The notes: generated by a model not told the origin, from the sequence alone. DNA of 64,000 nt from an uncultured Myxococcales bacterium (GCA_903896545.1 CAITYF010000029.1:1-64000); one strand, 5' to 3'; positions 25,823 through 36,009 are shown, counted from the first letter of the stretch. Made by a program: numbers and translations.

Positions 25823-26311
25823 TCAGTCGTTCAACGCGCCGTTCTGCACCCACGTCTTCAACGCAGTCAGGAACGCGGCGCTCGGTGCCTTGCCTAGCTT
25901 GGGCAGCGTCATGTCGCTGATGGCGTTGTTGTCGCAGTTCGGGTTTCCGGGCAGGTCAAAGGCGTTGCGCGTGGACGCGTCGAGGGTCGCAACCAACAGG
26001 CTGCTCGCCGGCTTGTCCTTCACGATGAAAGCCACGCCGTCACAACCCGCCTGATTGCCAATCAAACCATTCGCCTTGCCCGACAAGGACGCATACGCCG
26101 CCGCTTGGGTCGAGAAGTCGAGGGATTTCTCCGTTGTGCTCGTCGCACCGACGGCGCCTGGCGCGTGGCATTGCGCGCAGCCCGACAGGTAGTTGGCATA
26201 GAGGCTGGAGAAGTGCGGCTCGGGATCGCCACCGCCGGCGGCCGTCGTGACGCATCCGGCCAACGCGGCAGAGCCGCAGAGCGCGAGGCGCAGCGCAAGG
26301 AAACGGTTCAT
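25823..26311 (-). CDS. c-type cytochrome-like lipoprotein, single heme
   Basis: The protein has 162 residues. The signal sequence ends L-A-G-C (residue 20), a lipobox. Near residue 45 is a single CAQCH heme-binding motif within Y-L-S-G-C-A-Q-C-H-A-P-G-A, as in small membrane-anchored cytochrome c modules fused to uncharacterised domains. Two more Cys residues (G-C-D-G and N-P-N-C-D) may form a disulfide. Its start overlaps the stop of the PD40/TPR gene by four bases, making it the last gene of the AsmA-like operon. Expected location is periplasmic, lipid-anchored. Electron donor and acceptor are unknown. Confidence 0.7.
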   Translation of the reverse strand: MNRFLALRLALCGSAALAGCVTTAAGGGDPEPHFSSLYANYLSGCAQCHAPGAVGATSTTEKSLDFSTQAAAYASLSGKANGLIGNQAGCDGVAFIVKDKPASSLLVATLDASTRNAFDLPGNPNCDNNAISDMTLPKLGKAPSAAFLTALKTWVQNGALND

Positions 26312-29300
26312 GGGGTACCTCCAGCCGGCAGCACCGGCGGTTGAGAGTCGAGGGCAAAGAGCATCAAGTACAGACTAAACAAGAAGCGTTCCCGCTCGCG
26401 CACCGGGTTGGCGCGCTCGCAGAGAAAGACGTAGACCTCATGCAACGCGCGCGTCAACGCGGGAGGCGCGGGGGCGTGTCCCAGTTTGCCAGAGAGCAGA
26501 CCTTCTGCGTAGGCACGCAAGATCGCAATGCGCGCATCTGGCGCGATAGAGCCGTTGCGCTTCTGATAGGCCTCACAAAACGCCAAAGCGGCGTCCAAAC
26601 GCGCGCGCGCCTGGTCGGGCTGCGCGGCGTCACGTGCCAGGATAGCCAAACGCAGTTCGGTGTTGGCTTGCTCCAAGAGAAGTTCGTCGTCGTCCGTCCG
26701 ATCCAGAGCGTCCTGCAATTCCGCTTTGCGCGCGTCCAGCGACGTCTTTGCCACGTCGGGTTGCCCAGCCAAGCGCGCGCTCTCGCCCCGCAGACCGCTC
26801 AGCAACAGCTGGATATCTTCGCGATTCAGCGAGGGCGTCCGCGCCGTCGCACTACGACCAAGGGCCAGATCAGCCGAGCGCACGTCGGCCAGCTGCTTCT
26901 CCACGTCGGCGAGCAGTCCCAAAGCATGCTTGTGATCGTTGTCCCGGCCCGCCGCCGCCGCCGCCATCAGCGTCCAACGCAGCCGATTTGCCGCATCCAA
27001 CCGCACCTCGCCCAGCTTGGGCGCGTGGTTCAGAAGGTCGTCGTAGAGCCCTCGCGCACGCACCGCCTTTCCGCCTGCGTACGCCATCAGCGCCGCCTGA
27101 TCGAGCGCGAGCCAGTGACGGTCTGCCAATTCCGGCTTCGCCATGGTCAACGCCAGCGCCGCTTCCGCGACTTGACTCGCTTCTTTCGCTTGCCCCATGT
27201 GCAGCAGCCCGCGCGATCGCGCGAGGAACAGCGTCAGCGCCTCGCCCGAATCGCGGGTCGGCAATTGCCGGCGCCTATCCAACAAACCGCGGGCCAACGC
27301 GTGATTGCCGAGCTCGGACTGCAGCAGCCCGAGGTCGCTCAGCAGCGCCGCCTCGTAGCGTGGCCGACCGTTGGCCAGATCCAGCGCCATTTGGTAGTGC
27401 TCCACCGCTTCGATGCCCGCCTGCCGATCGCCGCGCAAAAGAAATTGCTGATGGCGCAAGTAGCCGCGCAACTGGGACAAGCCCACGCTTTGGCTGACCA
27501 CCAACGCCGCTGCGCGTGCGTGCGTCTCCGCCACATCCAACGCTTGACCGCGCGCACTCGCGTCCGTCGACTGAGCGACGTCGCGCGCCAACAGCCACGC
27601 TTGGGCGAAATGCAGCACCGGGTGGTCGACCGGAAAACGCTTCGTGTACAGTTCCAGGACGTCGGTCTTGCCTTCCGCCAGCCGCGCTTCGATGAAACCG
27701 GCGTGCGCTTCCAGATCGTCCGTTTGCAGGGTGAGCCCCCAAAATGTCCCGCGCGCGTCGCCCACCTGCTTGTCAGCGCGGTGGATCCACGCCTTGTCCA
27801 AGCCGACTTGGCGGTACAGCGCCACCGCCGCATCGCGCTCCGCGTGGCTCTCCGCAACCTGACTCACCCACGTGTTGGCGAACTGATAGAGCAAGTCCGC
27901 GCAGTCCGTCTGCGCTGCACGCCGCGAAGTCGCCGCCACCAGCGCCCGCCGCCTCTCTGGCTGATCGTGGTGCTTGTAGAGCTGAAAGAGCGCAGCGCGT
28001 ACGGAGTCCTGATTGCCCTTGTTCAGCGTCACCAAGTGCGACTCCAGCGCGAGACGAAACGCCAGCTCGCCCTCCTTCTCCGCTTTGGGCAGCCACGTCG
28101 TGACGCGCGCCTGCCGATCTGCAAGTCCAACGCCTCCGCTCAGTTCCACGACAAAGCGTTCAGCAAAATCAAGACGTTCCACGCCCTCCAGCACGGGGTT
28201 CTCGGCGAGCTGCGCCAGCGCCGTCAGAAGTTGCTCGTGCAATCCCAAGGCGCGGAGCAGGTGAACACCCTTGTCTGCGTAGACAAAAAGCGTGAACGGA
28301 TCGGTCACTTGCGAGAGCGGCACAGTTTGGAGGAGCTCCAGTGCGCGTCGCTCCTCGCCCATGACGTCGAGCATCTCGACTTGCGCGAGCTTGGCCAGAT
28401 CGCGCACCGGTCCCGACTGTCGCGCGAGCTGCCCCAAGCGCCGGACACGCTCGCGCTGCGCCGCCAGAAAGCGGTCGTCCAGCGTTCCGCCCGCCAGCCG
28501 CCGTTCGTCCAACCGGTGCCCGATGATTTCCAGGACCACAGACGACCAGCCCATGATCGCCGCATCGCCCAATGCGCGCTGCGCCGCTTGCCGCGCGTAG
28601 AAGTCTGCCGACGCGAGCTCTCCCAACTGCAGGTGAATACGGGTCATTTCCCGTAGGTAGCGCATTCTGTCCGCGGGCGTTGGCGCGCGATCCAGCAGGT
28701 GACTCAGCACCAGAAGTTGTTCCCACGGACCACGCACCGCGTCGCGCACCTCGTTCAGCTTGGCCACGGACCAGTCCGCGCTCAACGCGCCGTCCAAAGG
28801 CAGGCGGTACACGTCCAACGAACCTTCAGTTTCACACGTCGTCAACAGCGATGACGCCGTCGGCGCGGGGTACTGGCAGTTCCAATGCGCGCTCGTGAGC
28901 TGCTGCGGCGCAGCGCCGGCGAGCGGCTGGTCGGCGCTGGCATCAAAGCGGACGCGAAAGAGCACGCTGTGGTCGTGCCCGTCGATGCGACCGTCCTGAT
29001 TCGTGTCGCTCAGGTGCTGGGCGAAGTAGAGAAAGCGACCGTCCGCGCCAAATGCGGGAAAGCCGGTGACGCCCGGTAGAGAAAACGTCACGTCCTGATG
29101 CCCGGCGTGGCCGATCCGCGCGATCCGCAAGTGCTGCGCCGGTCGCATCGCAAAGGCGACGCCGACATCTTGGGACGCGCGCTCGACGGGTACCCAAACC
29201 AGCCACTGCCCGGCTGGGTGCAACGCCGGACTCGACAGCCCCGTTTCGTCCAGCACCGGACCATCGTCGTGACCTTGCAGGTCGATGCGGCGCAATTGGA

Positions 29301-29760
29301 ACTCGCCGTGCATGCCGCCACGCTGCACGACGCCCAGCGATTGTCCGTCGGGGAACCAAAACGCCGTCGTCTCTGACGTCGTTGGGCCCGTGAGGCAGCG
29401 GCGCTCACCGTTGGGCAACGTGCGCAGGCAAACGTCACCGGTTGCGTCGGTACGGGTGGAGAGGTACGCCAGCGTCTTGCCATCCGGACTCACGCGTGGA
29501 AAGGACGTGTCCGCGCCCTCGTCAAAGAGCAGTACGGGCGTGGCACCTGGCGCCTGTGAAAACACCTGTGCGGTCGCGTTGCGGTTACTGACAAAGTAGA
29601 GGGTCGCGCCGTCGGCACCTGCCGTTCCCAGAAACTCGTCGGCGGAACCGGCCGTGAGGCGCGCGGGCAAGCGCAGCCCAGCCGCGGGCTCGGACGCGAA
29701 CGCCGACGCCGAAGCGAACAGAAGCAGCAACACCGACGCTGTCAGACGGGTCACGGGCAC
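26308..29760 (-). CDS. Secreted PD40 beta-propeller + TPR repeat protein
   Basis: About 1150 residues from GTG 29760, preceded by GGAGG at a spacing of seven (GTG 29775 and 29754 are alternatives). A signal peptide lies at ~5-22. Residues ~30-350 contain TolB/PD40-type propeller strands (T-L-Y-F-V-S-N-R-N, S-P-D-G-K-T-L-A-Y-L-S, and a Cys pair around N-G-E-R-R-C). The remaining ~800 residues are helical TPR-like repeats rich in Ala, Leu and Arg. Such propeller-plus-TPR proteins act as envelope scaffolds. The start overlaps the end of the DUF1318-like gene and its stop overlaps the cytochrome gene, so all four genes from 34192 to 25823 look like one transcript. Confidence 0.75.
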   Translation of the reverse strand: MPVTRLTASVLLLLFASASAFASEPAAGLRLPARLTAGSADEFLGTAGADGATLYFVSNRNATAQVFSQAPGATPVLLFDEGADTSFPRVSPDGKTLAYLSTRTDATGDVCLRTLPNGERRCLTGPTTSETTAFWFPDGQSLGVVQRGGMHGEFQLRRIDLQGHDDGPVLDETGLSSPALHPAGQWLVWVPVERASQDVGVAFAMRPAQHLRIARIGHAGHQDVTFSLPGVTGFPAFGADGRFLYFAQHLSDTNQDGRIDGHDHSVLFRVRFDASADQPLAGAAPQQLTSAHWNCQYPAPTASSLLTTCETEGSLDVYRLPLDGALSADWSVAKLNEVRDAVRGPWEQLLVLSHLLDRAPTPADRMRYLREMTRIHLQLGELASADFYARQAAQRALGDAAIMGWSSVVLEIIGHRLDERRLAGGTLDDRFLAAQRERVRRLGQLARQSGPVRDLAKLAQVEMLDVMGEERRALELLQTVPLSQVTDPFTLFVYADKGVHLLRALGLHEQLLTALAQLAENPVLEGVERLDFAERFVVELSGGVGLADRQARVTTWLPKAEKEGELAFRLALESHLVTLNKGNQDSVRAALFQLYKHHDQPERRRALVAATSRRAAQTDCADLLYQFANTWVSQVAESHAERDAAVALYRQVGLDKAWIHRADKQVGDARGTFWGLTLQTDDLEAHAGFIEARLAEGKTDVLELYTKRFPVDHPVLHFAQAWLLARDVAQSTDASARGQALDVAETHARAAALVVSQSVGLSQLRGYLRHQQFLLRGDRQAGIEAVEHYQMALDLANGRPRYEAALLSDLGLLQSELGNHALARGLLDRRRQLPTRDSGEALTLFLARSRGLLHMGQAKEASQVAEAALALTMAKPELADRHWLALDQAALMAYAGGKAVRARGLYDDLLNHAPKLGEVRLDAANRLRWTLMAAAAAGRDNDHKHALGLLADVEKQLADVRSADLALGRSATARTPSLNREDIQLLLSGLRGESARLAGQPDVAKTSLDARKAELQDALDRTDDDELLLEQANTELRLAILARDAAQPDQARARLDAALAFCEAYQKRNGSIAPDARIAILRAYAEGLLSGKLGHAPAPPALTRALHEVYVFLCERANPVRERERFLFSLYLMLFALDSQPPVLPAGGTP

Positions 29761-30305
29761 GTCTTGGCCTCCCACGCTTGATCATCTTTCTGCCACCACC
29801 CGCCGCAGATCAGGCTCTTTTGCCGCGCTTGTCGCCACTGCGCGCGCACGTCCGCCTCCGACGCCTGCTGCCTTTGCTGCTGCACGTACAGCCAAATCTG
29901 CCGCCGACTCCGGTTGGCCTTCTCCAGACGACGGCCGACGTCGGCCAGGTCGATCGCACCCGAACAGGCTTCGGAGGTCGAGATGAGCGTGCCGTCGGCC
30001 GCTTCTCCGATGCAGTGACGCGTCAACAGCTGGTCGAGCATTTGCGCGTCGTCGATCCAGCCGCTGTACAACGCGGCGATGGCGTCGTGGGACGCGTCCG
30101 TGTGCCAGCCGCTAACGGATAGTTCACCGGGCGTCAACGGCAACGGTCCCGCCGAGAGTCCGGCCTGCGCGACCTGCGATTCGGCCACAGGCATTCGCGC
30201 CGCGGCTTGCTCTTCAAGGAGGGAATGCCGGTCCACAATCACGACGTCCGGCGCCTTGATGCAGCCCGCCACCGCGACGAAAACAAGAATCTTCAGACAC
30301 TTCAT
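29751..30305 (-). CDS. DUF1318 (YdbL)-like lipoprotein
   Basis: The protein has 184 residues. Signal peptide M-K-C-L-K-I-L-V-F-V-A-V-A-G-C has a lipobox Cys at 15. The segment VVIVDRHSLLEEQAAARMP resembles the start of Myxococcota DUF1318 proteins, relatives of E. coli YdbL. A helical region and a C-terminal C-G-G-W-W segment follow. YdbL works with the AsmA-family protein YdbH in outer-membrane lipid transport, and here the upstream gene is an AsmA-like protein overlapping by four bases. The family assignment is tentative; a generic small lipoprotein is the alternative. Confidence 0.5.
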   Translation of the reverse strand: MKCLKILVFVAVAGCIKAPDVVIVDRHSLLEEQAAARMPVAESQVAQAGLSAGPLPLTPGELSVSGWHTDASHDAIAALYSGWIDDAQMLDQLLTRHCIGEAADGTLISTSEACSGAIDLADVGRRLEKANRSRRQIWLYVQQQRQQASEADVRAQWRQARQKSLICGGWWQKDDQAWEAKTCP

Positions 30306-33300
30306 GGCTTGGGCGCCTCCCGCACCCGCAAGGCTCGCAGCGGCTCCAAGAGCGGATCGAGCCAGCGCTGAAATACCGGACCGAGCGCGATGCCTCGCAG
30401 TTCATCGATTTGCACCAAGCCGCCCAGACCGCCGAGTTCCACGCCGACGTCGAGGAAGCCGTGCAAGAACCGCATTTTCACGTGCTTGGGATAGCCGAGC
30501 TTGAGCAGCGTTCGCAGCCGGTTGGACTGCGCGTCCTCGGCGTAGGGGTCCCACAAGTTCAAGAGCGATTCCAGATGTTTGCGCCCCATGTGCAGAATCT
30601 CCGCGCGGCCATCAAGCGCGCGCCTCGCCGGCAGGAAATCGAGCGCCGCGTTGGCGTCCAGTCGTTCCTCGCTGCCTTCGACCTGCAACCCCGTCGCGTT
30701 ACCGCGAAGTTGCACGTGCGTATCCTCACCGTTCAGGAGCACCATGCACTGCCCGGTCAGCTGCCCGTGCAGAAGCGTCGCCTCCAGTTGGTCCATGCGA
30801 AACACGTCGCGGTCCACGCCAGCGTTCCCGGCAATCGGTCCGAACTCGGCGCCAGCGTAGCGAATCTGCCCGATGCTGAGAAAATCTGTGCGACGCAAGA
30901 ACGGCTGATGTTCCGAGAACCGCCAACGGGCATAGGCGTCGTCCTCGCCACCACCGAGAATCTGAAACTGCGGCGCGAGCGTAAACGTCTCCATCAGCGG
31001 CATGTCGCCGAAAATGTCGGTAACCTGCAGATCCACCTTGGTCAGCCCAACGTCCACGTGGTCAAAGTGAACCCGCGCGTCCGTGTGGTACACGAGCAGG
31101 TCGCCCGACTCGACGCGAAACGGCACCGTCACCACGCCGCGCGCCCGCAGATCGGGGTTGTCGTGAACGAGCGCGCCGACATCCTGGCGCAGTTCGCCCT
31201 TCAGGTTCAGCCCCAGTCGCCCCGGCACCGGCTCGTTGGTTTCCGTCGCGTTGGCGTCCGCCAGATTCACCGCCGCCGCGCCATTCACGTCTGCGTCCGT
31301 CACGCGCGTCGGCTGGGTCGCCGCACGGTCGTAGCCGCCGGTCAGCGTCAGCCGCGTACCTGTTGGCGGATTGGTCAGTTCGAATTGCTCGACGCGCGCG
31401 CCTTCTTCACCCGACCAGCCGCGCAGCAGCCAGGTCAAGTCGCCAAGCGGCAACGCGGGCATCGCGTCCTGAGTCAGACGAGCGAGCTTGCCGTCCGCGG
31501 CCAGACGCAACGTTCCATCGACACGCAACTCCACGGTCAAGTGCTGCTTCAGGCCGTCGAGACGCAGCGCATGGCCGCTTGCCGCCGCTTCCAAATCCGG
31601 GATCGCCACCGTGACGTCCGCTTTCCCCGCACCATTGCGCAGCGACGCGTCGACGTTGACCACCAGCCGACTCAACTGCGCCGCGCCTTGCGGCAGCTTG
31701 CAGCCCACCGCCGTCACGTTCAGCGCCAGCGTGTGTTGGCCATCGGCGGTTGTCGGCGGCTTCTGCGCGAACAGCTGCGCGCCGCCGGTCAGTGCGCCCT
31801 TGCCGTCCAGCGTCACGCCCAACTTCGGGTTCAAGAGGCACAGCGCGCCCCGATCCACCTCTGGCAGCCCGTGCAGAAACGCCGCGACGTTTTGCGCTGC
31901 CGCCGTCACCGTATAGGCCAGGTCCGCCCCTTGCGCGTGTCCTTGCAGGTCCAGCTGCGCATCCAGCCCGTGCGGCCCCGTCGCCGCGAGGTTCAACAGC
32001 AGGTGGCGCGCCTCCGGATCGTGATCCAGCTTGCCCGACACGTGAAGTTGCCCGCCCGGTCGCACGGGCCCCACGCGCTCGATATCACCGTCCAGCGTGA
32101 AATTCGCCGTCTGACGCAGGCCTGCACCGTCGCTCGTCAACTTGGCGTCCAGCGTGCGCACGCTCGCCCGTCCCGGCAGCGTCAAGTTCGCCACGTGCAG
32201 GTTGGTCGTCTGCGTCACGTGCGGGAGCCCCGTCAGTCCCTGCGCCTTGCCCTCGCTGGAGACGGACACCAGCAGCCGTTTCCAGTCCAGCAGCTTGTGT
32301 AGCGACGCCGGCAGCGGCACCGCCGCGACGATTGCGGACACGTCCGGGTCCATTGTCAGAGCCCAGTTCACGGCATCGGTCGTCTTGGTCGCCTCCATGG
32401 ACAGATCCAGCGGCCGGCCCACGGTCACGCGCACCTGCCCCGTGCTTGCCAGCGGTTCGTCCAGCAGTACGCGCAAGTCTTGCGTGGAAACACGCGCACC
32501 GGGGGATTCTTCGTCGATCCAGACGCCGCCCGGCAGCGCCGCGGATCCCACGGTTGCGTGAAACGACAGCTTTTGCGGAATCCGGAAAATGTTCGCGGCC
32601 TCGCGCAGCACCGGCGGCACCTCGGCACCAAGCTGCAAGCCACCGAGCCTGACGAACTGCTGCTCCACGCGCAGTTCCGTCTGCGCGACGTTCACTTGCA
32701 CGGTCAGCCAACGGAGCGCGGCCAAGGGATCCGCCAACAGACGCGCCAAACCCGCCAGCTGAAGAACGAGGTACGGCTGCACTTGCACCATTTTCACCGA
32801 CCGCGCGCCATCAGCCGTTTGCACCGCAAGTTCGGCCACGGAACCCTTCACCGTCAGCGTCACCCCGTCCGGCAGCAGCACCACCGTCAGATCCGCCGCG
32901 AGCTGTGTCAGCGTGGCCTCGCCCGCCAGGTCGTGCACGTGCGCGTGGTCCAGCGTCACGCTCACGTCGCCCGCCAGCGCGACGCCCGCGTTCAGGTGCG
33001 CGTGGGCCGCCACCGACAATTCGCCAATCTGCACTTGCGGCAACGTCGCGCCTTTGACCAGCAGTTGTGCGTCCAGCTTGTCGATCGTCGTTGCCGACGG
33101 ATCCAGCGCCAAATGCAGCCCCGTCGCACTCGCCGTCAGTTGCGCACCCCTGACACGCACATCGCCGCGCTGCACGTCGTTCAGGTCGGCTTGCGCGGCA
33201 AAGGAACCGTCCACAAATGTCATCGCGTCGTTCACAAAGAAGTCAGCCTGCGTCTTCGTCCAGCCCAGCAGTTCCAGCCGCTTCAGCCCAATCTTCAGCC

Positions 33301-34192
33301 CGCGCTTCTGCAGGTCGGGCGTCAGTGCGACTTCCAGCCCGAACAGCGGCTGCGTCCCGGCGTGCAGGTCGGTCGTCAGCTTGAGCGCGTCATTCGCCAG
33401 TTGCGCGCGCGCATTCAGGCCCAGCGGCAGCACGCCTGTGCCTGTTGCCAACGGCTGGAGCCAAGGCGCGAGTGCCAGCAACTCCTTGAAGCGCTGGTCA
33501 AGGGTGAACCCGGCTAGTTCCGCCTGAAAGTGCGAACCGTCCAGCTTCGCGTCCAGCGTCGGCTGAGGTCCGGTCGCCGCGCCCGCCGTCAGAGCCAGTT
33601 CGCCGAGATACGCGTGGCGATCGCCGCCGCCAGGCAGCCGTTCGGTCAGGCGCACGTGGACGTCGTGAATCGCGGCGTCGATTGCAATCGCCGGCGCTTC
33701 CTTCAGCGCGCGAAAGAGCTGGGAAAGCGGTGTCGACGGTTTGTCGGGGGACGGCGGCAGCAGCGCCAGAAACCGCTGCAAGGACGTCACGCCGTGGGTG
33801 TCCAGCACCACGTTCAACCCGACGTCCGTCACGGTAACGCGCGCGCGGCGCTGGCGCTGCGGCAGGAAGTCGCCCAGATGCCAAGTCAGCGCAATGTGCT
33901 TGATACGCAGCAGCTCCGGCGCCAAGTCGCGATCCGGCCGCGGCGACGCGATGACCAGGTCATGCAGCTCAAAGCCAGAAATGCCGACCGACGCCTTCTG
34001 GTAGTCCAGATCGACGTGAAACTGCTCGTACACGGTTCTCTTGACGCGATTGCGCACCGCCGGCGCTTCCAGATGCGCGGCGAAATAAACAACCGCCGTG
34101 ACGCACGCCAGCGCCACGAGCCCGCACGCCATCAGCACCCGCCGCCACGTCACGCGCCGCGGCTTGGTTTTCTGCTGAGTCGCGGCCTGCAC
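30302..34192 (-). CDS. Large AsmA/YdbH-like envelope protein
   Basis: 1296 residues from GTG 34192, which follows AGGAGG at spacing nine; a longer version from 34225 lacks such a site. One membrane segment lies near the N-terminus (L-M-A-C-G-L-V-A-L-A-C-V-T-A-V-V-Y-F). The remainder is a very long periplasmic beta-strand-rich region with repeating hydrophobic-Asp/Gly patterns (R-V-T-V-T-D-V-G-L-N-V, L-D-A-K-L-D-G-S-H-F), typical of AsmA-like repeating beta-groove proteins that bridge the periplasm and move phospholipids. Its length and the lipoprotein partner immediately downstream suggest YdbH rather than TamB. Function is inferred from architecture and context. Confidence 0.7.
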   Translation of the reverse strand: MQAATQQKTKPRRVTWRRVLMACGLVALACVTAVVYFAAHLEAPAVRNRVKRTVYEQFHVDLDYQKASVGISGFELHDLVIASPRPDRDLAPELLRIKHIALTWHLGDFLPQRQRRARVTVTDVGLNVVLDTHGVTSLQRFLALLPPSPDKPSTPLSQLFRALKEAPAIAIDAAIHDVHVRLTERLPGGGDRHAYLGELALTAGAATGPQPTLDAKLDGSHFQAELAGFTLDQRFKELLALAPWLQPLATGTGVLPLGLNARAQLANDALKLTTDLHAGTQPLFGLEVALTPDLQKRGLKIGLKRLELLGWTKTQADFFVNDAMTFVDGSFAAQADLNDVQRGDVRVRGAQLTASATGLHLALDPSATTIDKLDAQLLVKGATLPQVQIGELSVAAHAHLNAGVALAGDVSVTLDHAHVHDLAGEATLTQLAADLTVVLLPDGVTLTVKGSVAELAVQTADGARSVKMVQVQPYLVLQLAGLARLLADPLAALRWLTVQVNVAQTELRVEQQFVRLGGLQLGAEVPPVLREAANIFRIPQKLSFHATVGSAALPGGVWIDEESPGARVSTQDLRVLLDEPLASTGQVRVTVGRPLDLSMEATKTTDAVNWALTMDPDVSAIVAAVPLPASLHKLLDWKRLLVSVSSEGKAQGLTGLPHVTQTTNLHVANLTLPGRASVRTLDAKLTSDGAGLRQTANFTLDGDIERVGPVRPGGQLHVSGKLDHDPEARHLLLNLAATGPHGLDAQLDLQGHAQGADLAYTVTAAAQNVAAFLHGLPEVDRGALCLLNPKLGVTLDGKGALTGGAQLFAQKPPTTADGQHTLALNVTAVGCKLPQGAAQLSRLVVNVDASLRNGAGKADVTVAIPDLEAAASGHALRLDGLKQHLTVELRVDGTLRLAADGKLARLTQDAMPALPLGDLTWLLRGWSGEEGARVEQFELTNPPTGTRLTLTGGYDRAATQPTRVTDADVNGAAAVNLADANATETNEPVPGRLGLNLKGELRQDVGALVHDNPDLRARGVVTVPFRVESGDLLVYHTDARVHFDHVDVGLTKVDLQVTDIFGDMPLMETFTLAPQFQILGGGEDDAYARWRFSEHQPFLRRTDFLSIGQIRYAGAEFGPIAGNAGVDRDVFRMDQLEATLLHGQLTGQCMVLLNGEDTHVQLRGNATGLQVEGSEERLDANAALDFLPARRALDGRAEILHMGRKHLESLLNLWDPYAEDAQSNRLRTLLKLGYPKHVKMRFLHGFLDVGVELGGLGGLVQIDELRGIALGPVFQRWLDPLLEPLRALRVREAPKP

Positions 34193-34254
34193 GAAGAGAT
34201 GCCTCCTGAAAGGCGAAGGTAGCACGCGCAGGGTTCAAGTCGAGGGAAGTGGCG

Positions 34255-35175
34255 TCAGAGGCAGCCGTTCTGTTGGCCGCAGAACGCGACTTGCACGGCG
34301 GAGGAGCCGTTGCCCCCGGCGGCTTGGACGCACCCTTGGAGGCAGGCCCAGTCGCCCTTGCAACCGACGAGGCACTGGAGCGCCGAAGCGCACGCCGGAT
34401 CGGGCGCGCATTTGCCGTAATCGGTCGCGCACTTGGCCTGCAGGCAGCTCATCGGATCGGGAACGGTCGATTGGCAGTCCTGCGGGCAGTAGAACTGCTC
34501 GCCGATGTCACACTTGTTGTCGCCGCACGTCCAGGTACCAATGCCGCAGTCCTTTGGGCAGTTCTGGCCGTTTTCGCCCACGCCGCAGATCGTGTCGCCG
34601 CACACAACGGTGTTCGGGCAGTCCTTGCTGCAGCCTTGCGCTTGCTCGCCTGGCTCACACTTGCCGTCGCCGCAGAACGGCTTGGTGCAGTCGTTTTGGC
34701 AGTAGAACTGCTCGCCAATGTCGCAGATGCCGTCGCCACACGTCCACGAAAAGCCTTTGCAGTCCTGGCCGCACGTCTTCGGGTCTTCCCCCGGGTCGCA
34801 GTACCCGTTGCCGCAAAATGGCGCGGGAACGCCGCCGTCGCTGCCGGAGATCGCGTCTGCGCCAACCGCGACATCCGGCGCAATCGCAACATCCTGCGGC
34901 GACGCGACGTCGAGCTGAACAGGCACGTCCGCAAGCGCCGCACCATCGGTGCCAACCGCCACATCTTCTGGGACGGACGCGTCAGCGGCAACCGCGGTGT
35001 CTGTGCCGAGGATCACGTCGATCGCCCCGTCGCCCGCCGTCAGACCGTCGCCGGTCGTCGCGCCATCATCGCCCGATTCCACGCTCGCGGATGGCGAAGA
35101 CATGCTGTCGTCCGAGCACGCGGTCGCGCTCGCAAGCGCCATACAGGTCAACAAGAGCGAGGCAAGAGCGCGCAT
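34255..35175 (-). CDS. Lipoprotein with five CGDGxCDxGE-type Cys-rich repeats
   Basis: 306 residues from ATG 35175, with an AGGA six bases upstream. The lipobox region T-A-C lies near residue 20. A long Asp/Ala/Val-rich spacer follows (~25-120). Five repeats of the form CGDGICDIGEQFYCQNDC then occur, each with C-G-x-x-x-C-x-x-G-E and a closing C-x-x-D-C. Similar repeats appear in many myxobacterial secreted proteins and are thought to bind metal or to be structural. The last ~70 residues have a four-Cys helical segment (C-L-Q-A-K-C...C-A-P-D-P-A-C). No catalytic motif is visible. Confidence 0.7.
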   Translation of the reverse strand: MRALASLLLTCMALASATACSDDSMSSPSASVESGDDGATTGDGLTAGDGAIDVILGTDTAVAADASVPEDVAVGTDGAALADVPVQLDVASPQDVAIAPDVAVGADAISGSDGGVPAPFCGNGYCDPGEDPKTCGQDCKGFSWTCGDGICDIGEQFYCQNDCTKPFCGDGKCEPGEQAQGCSKDCPNTVVCGDTICGVGENGQNCPKDCGIGTWTCGDNKCDIGEQFYCPQDCQSTVPDPMSCLQAKCATDYGKCAPDPACASALQCLVGCKGDWACLQGCVQAAGGNGSSAVQVAFCGQQNGCL

Positions 35176-35265
35176 GAGCATCCTGAAGTGCCGGTGAGGC
35201 GGGAGGTCGGCACGCAAAAGACTGTAACGGAGCACGTGCTGTGATTCAAGACGATCGCGCCACGG

Positions 35266-35952
35266 CTACTTGCGACCGCCCCGACGGATCACCTGCACAA
35301 TGTGCCGCGCTTGCCACGCGTGCACGTCGCTGAGTTGCGCGCCGCGGTCCATCAGCAGCGCCTCCATCTCCCGGACGCAGCGGCCGTCGGCGATCTGCTT
35401 CAGGCAAGCCAGCACACGATCCACGCCGTCGTGCCCCAGCCCCTGCGGATCGGCGTGGAGGCGTGCGACAAGGTCCAGCTGCACCGCCCGCGCGTCCAGT
35501 TGCAGCGTGACGTCCGCCGTCAGGACGACCAACAGCGGATCCGTCGAACGCGCGGACCGCTGCAAGAGCCGCACGAGTGGCCCATGTTCCGGTAGCGCAG
35601 TGGGTGGCAACTGTTGCAAGGCGCGGAGGATCCAGATCGCACCGGCGGGATCCACACGGTCCAAGCGGGCGTCGTCGCGCAGCGCGTTGGGCGACGCGCG
35701 TAGGACGGCAACGACGTCAGGCAGCAAGGCTTCCAGCGACGCCAAGCGAGACACGCGCGCGGGATCAGGCGTCAACACAGTCGGCACGTTCGCCGCGGGA
35801 GCGAGAGCGGGCGCGTCGGCGAGGAAGTCGAATTCGTCATCAAACGCGTCGGGTTGAGGAACAGGTGGCGAGACCTCCGGCAAAGGCGCTTCCAGGATCG
35901 CCTGCCAAAACTGCTGCCACGCCGGATTTGCCGATTCAAACGAGCTCATCAT
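35266..35952 (-). CDS. Hypothetical HEAT-like cytosolic protein
   Basis: 228 residues with no signal peptide. The first ~60 are Pro/Ala/Asp-rich and probably disordered. The rest is a set of Leu/Ala/Asp-rich helices ([22 protein letters not shown]) that look like HEAT or armadillo repeats. The C-terminal R-R-G-G-R-K is basic. I do not recognise the family. Confidence 0.5.
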   Translation of the reverse strand: MMSSFESANPAWQQFWQAILEAPLPEVSPPVPQPDAFDDEFDFLADAPALAPAANVPTVLTPDPARVSRLASLEALLPDVVAVLRASPNALRDDARLDRVDPAGAIWILRALQQLPPTALPEHGPLVRLLQRSARSTDPLLVVLTADVTLQLDARAVQLDLVARLHADPQGLGHDGVDRVLACLKQIADGRCVREMEALLMDRGAQLSDVHAWQARHIVQVIRRGGRK

Positions 35953-36009
35953 CTGCCTGTGCCTTGCGCAACGCCGCGGCCGCGTGCGATCCTGCGCGTG
36001 GGAGGTCGT

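Noticed and set aside
26341-28656. 771-codon open frame on the plus strand
   Set aside because: It is a mirror of the PD40/TPR gene with very high Arg and Gln content and no recognisable domain.
30410-32302. 630-codon open frame on the plus strand
   Set aside because: It lies antisense inside the AsmA-like gene, is rich in Arg, His and Gln as mirror frames of GC-rich genes are, and has no start signal or domain.
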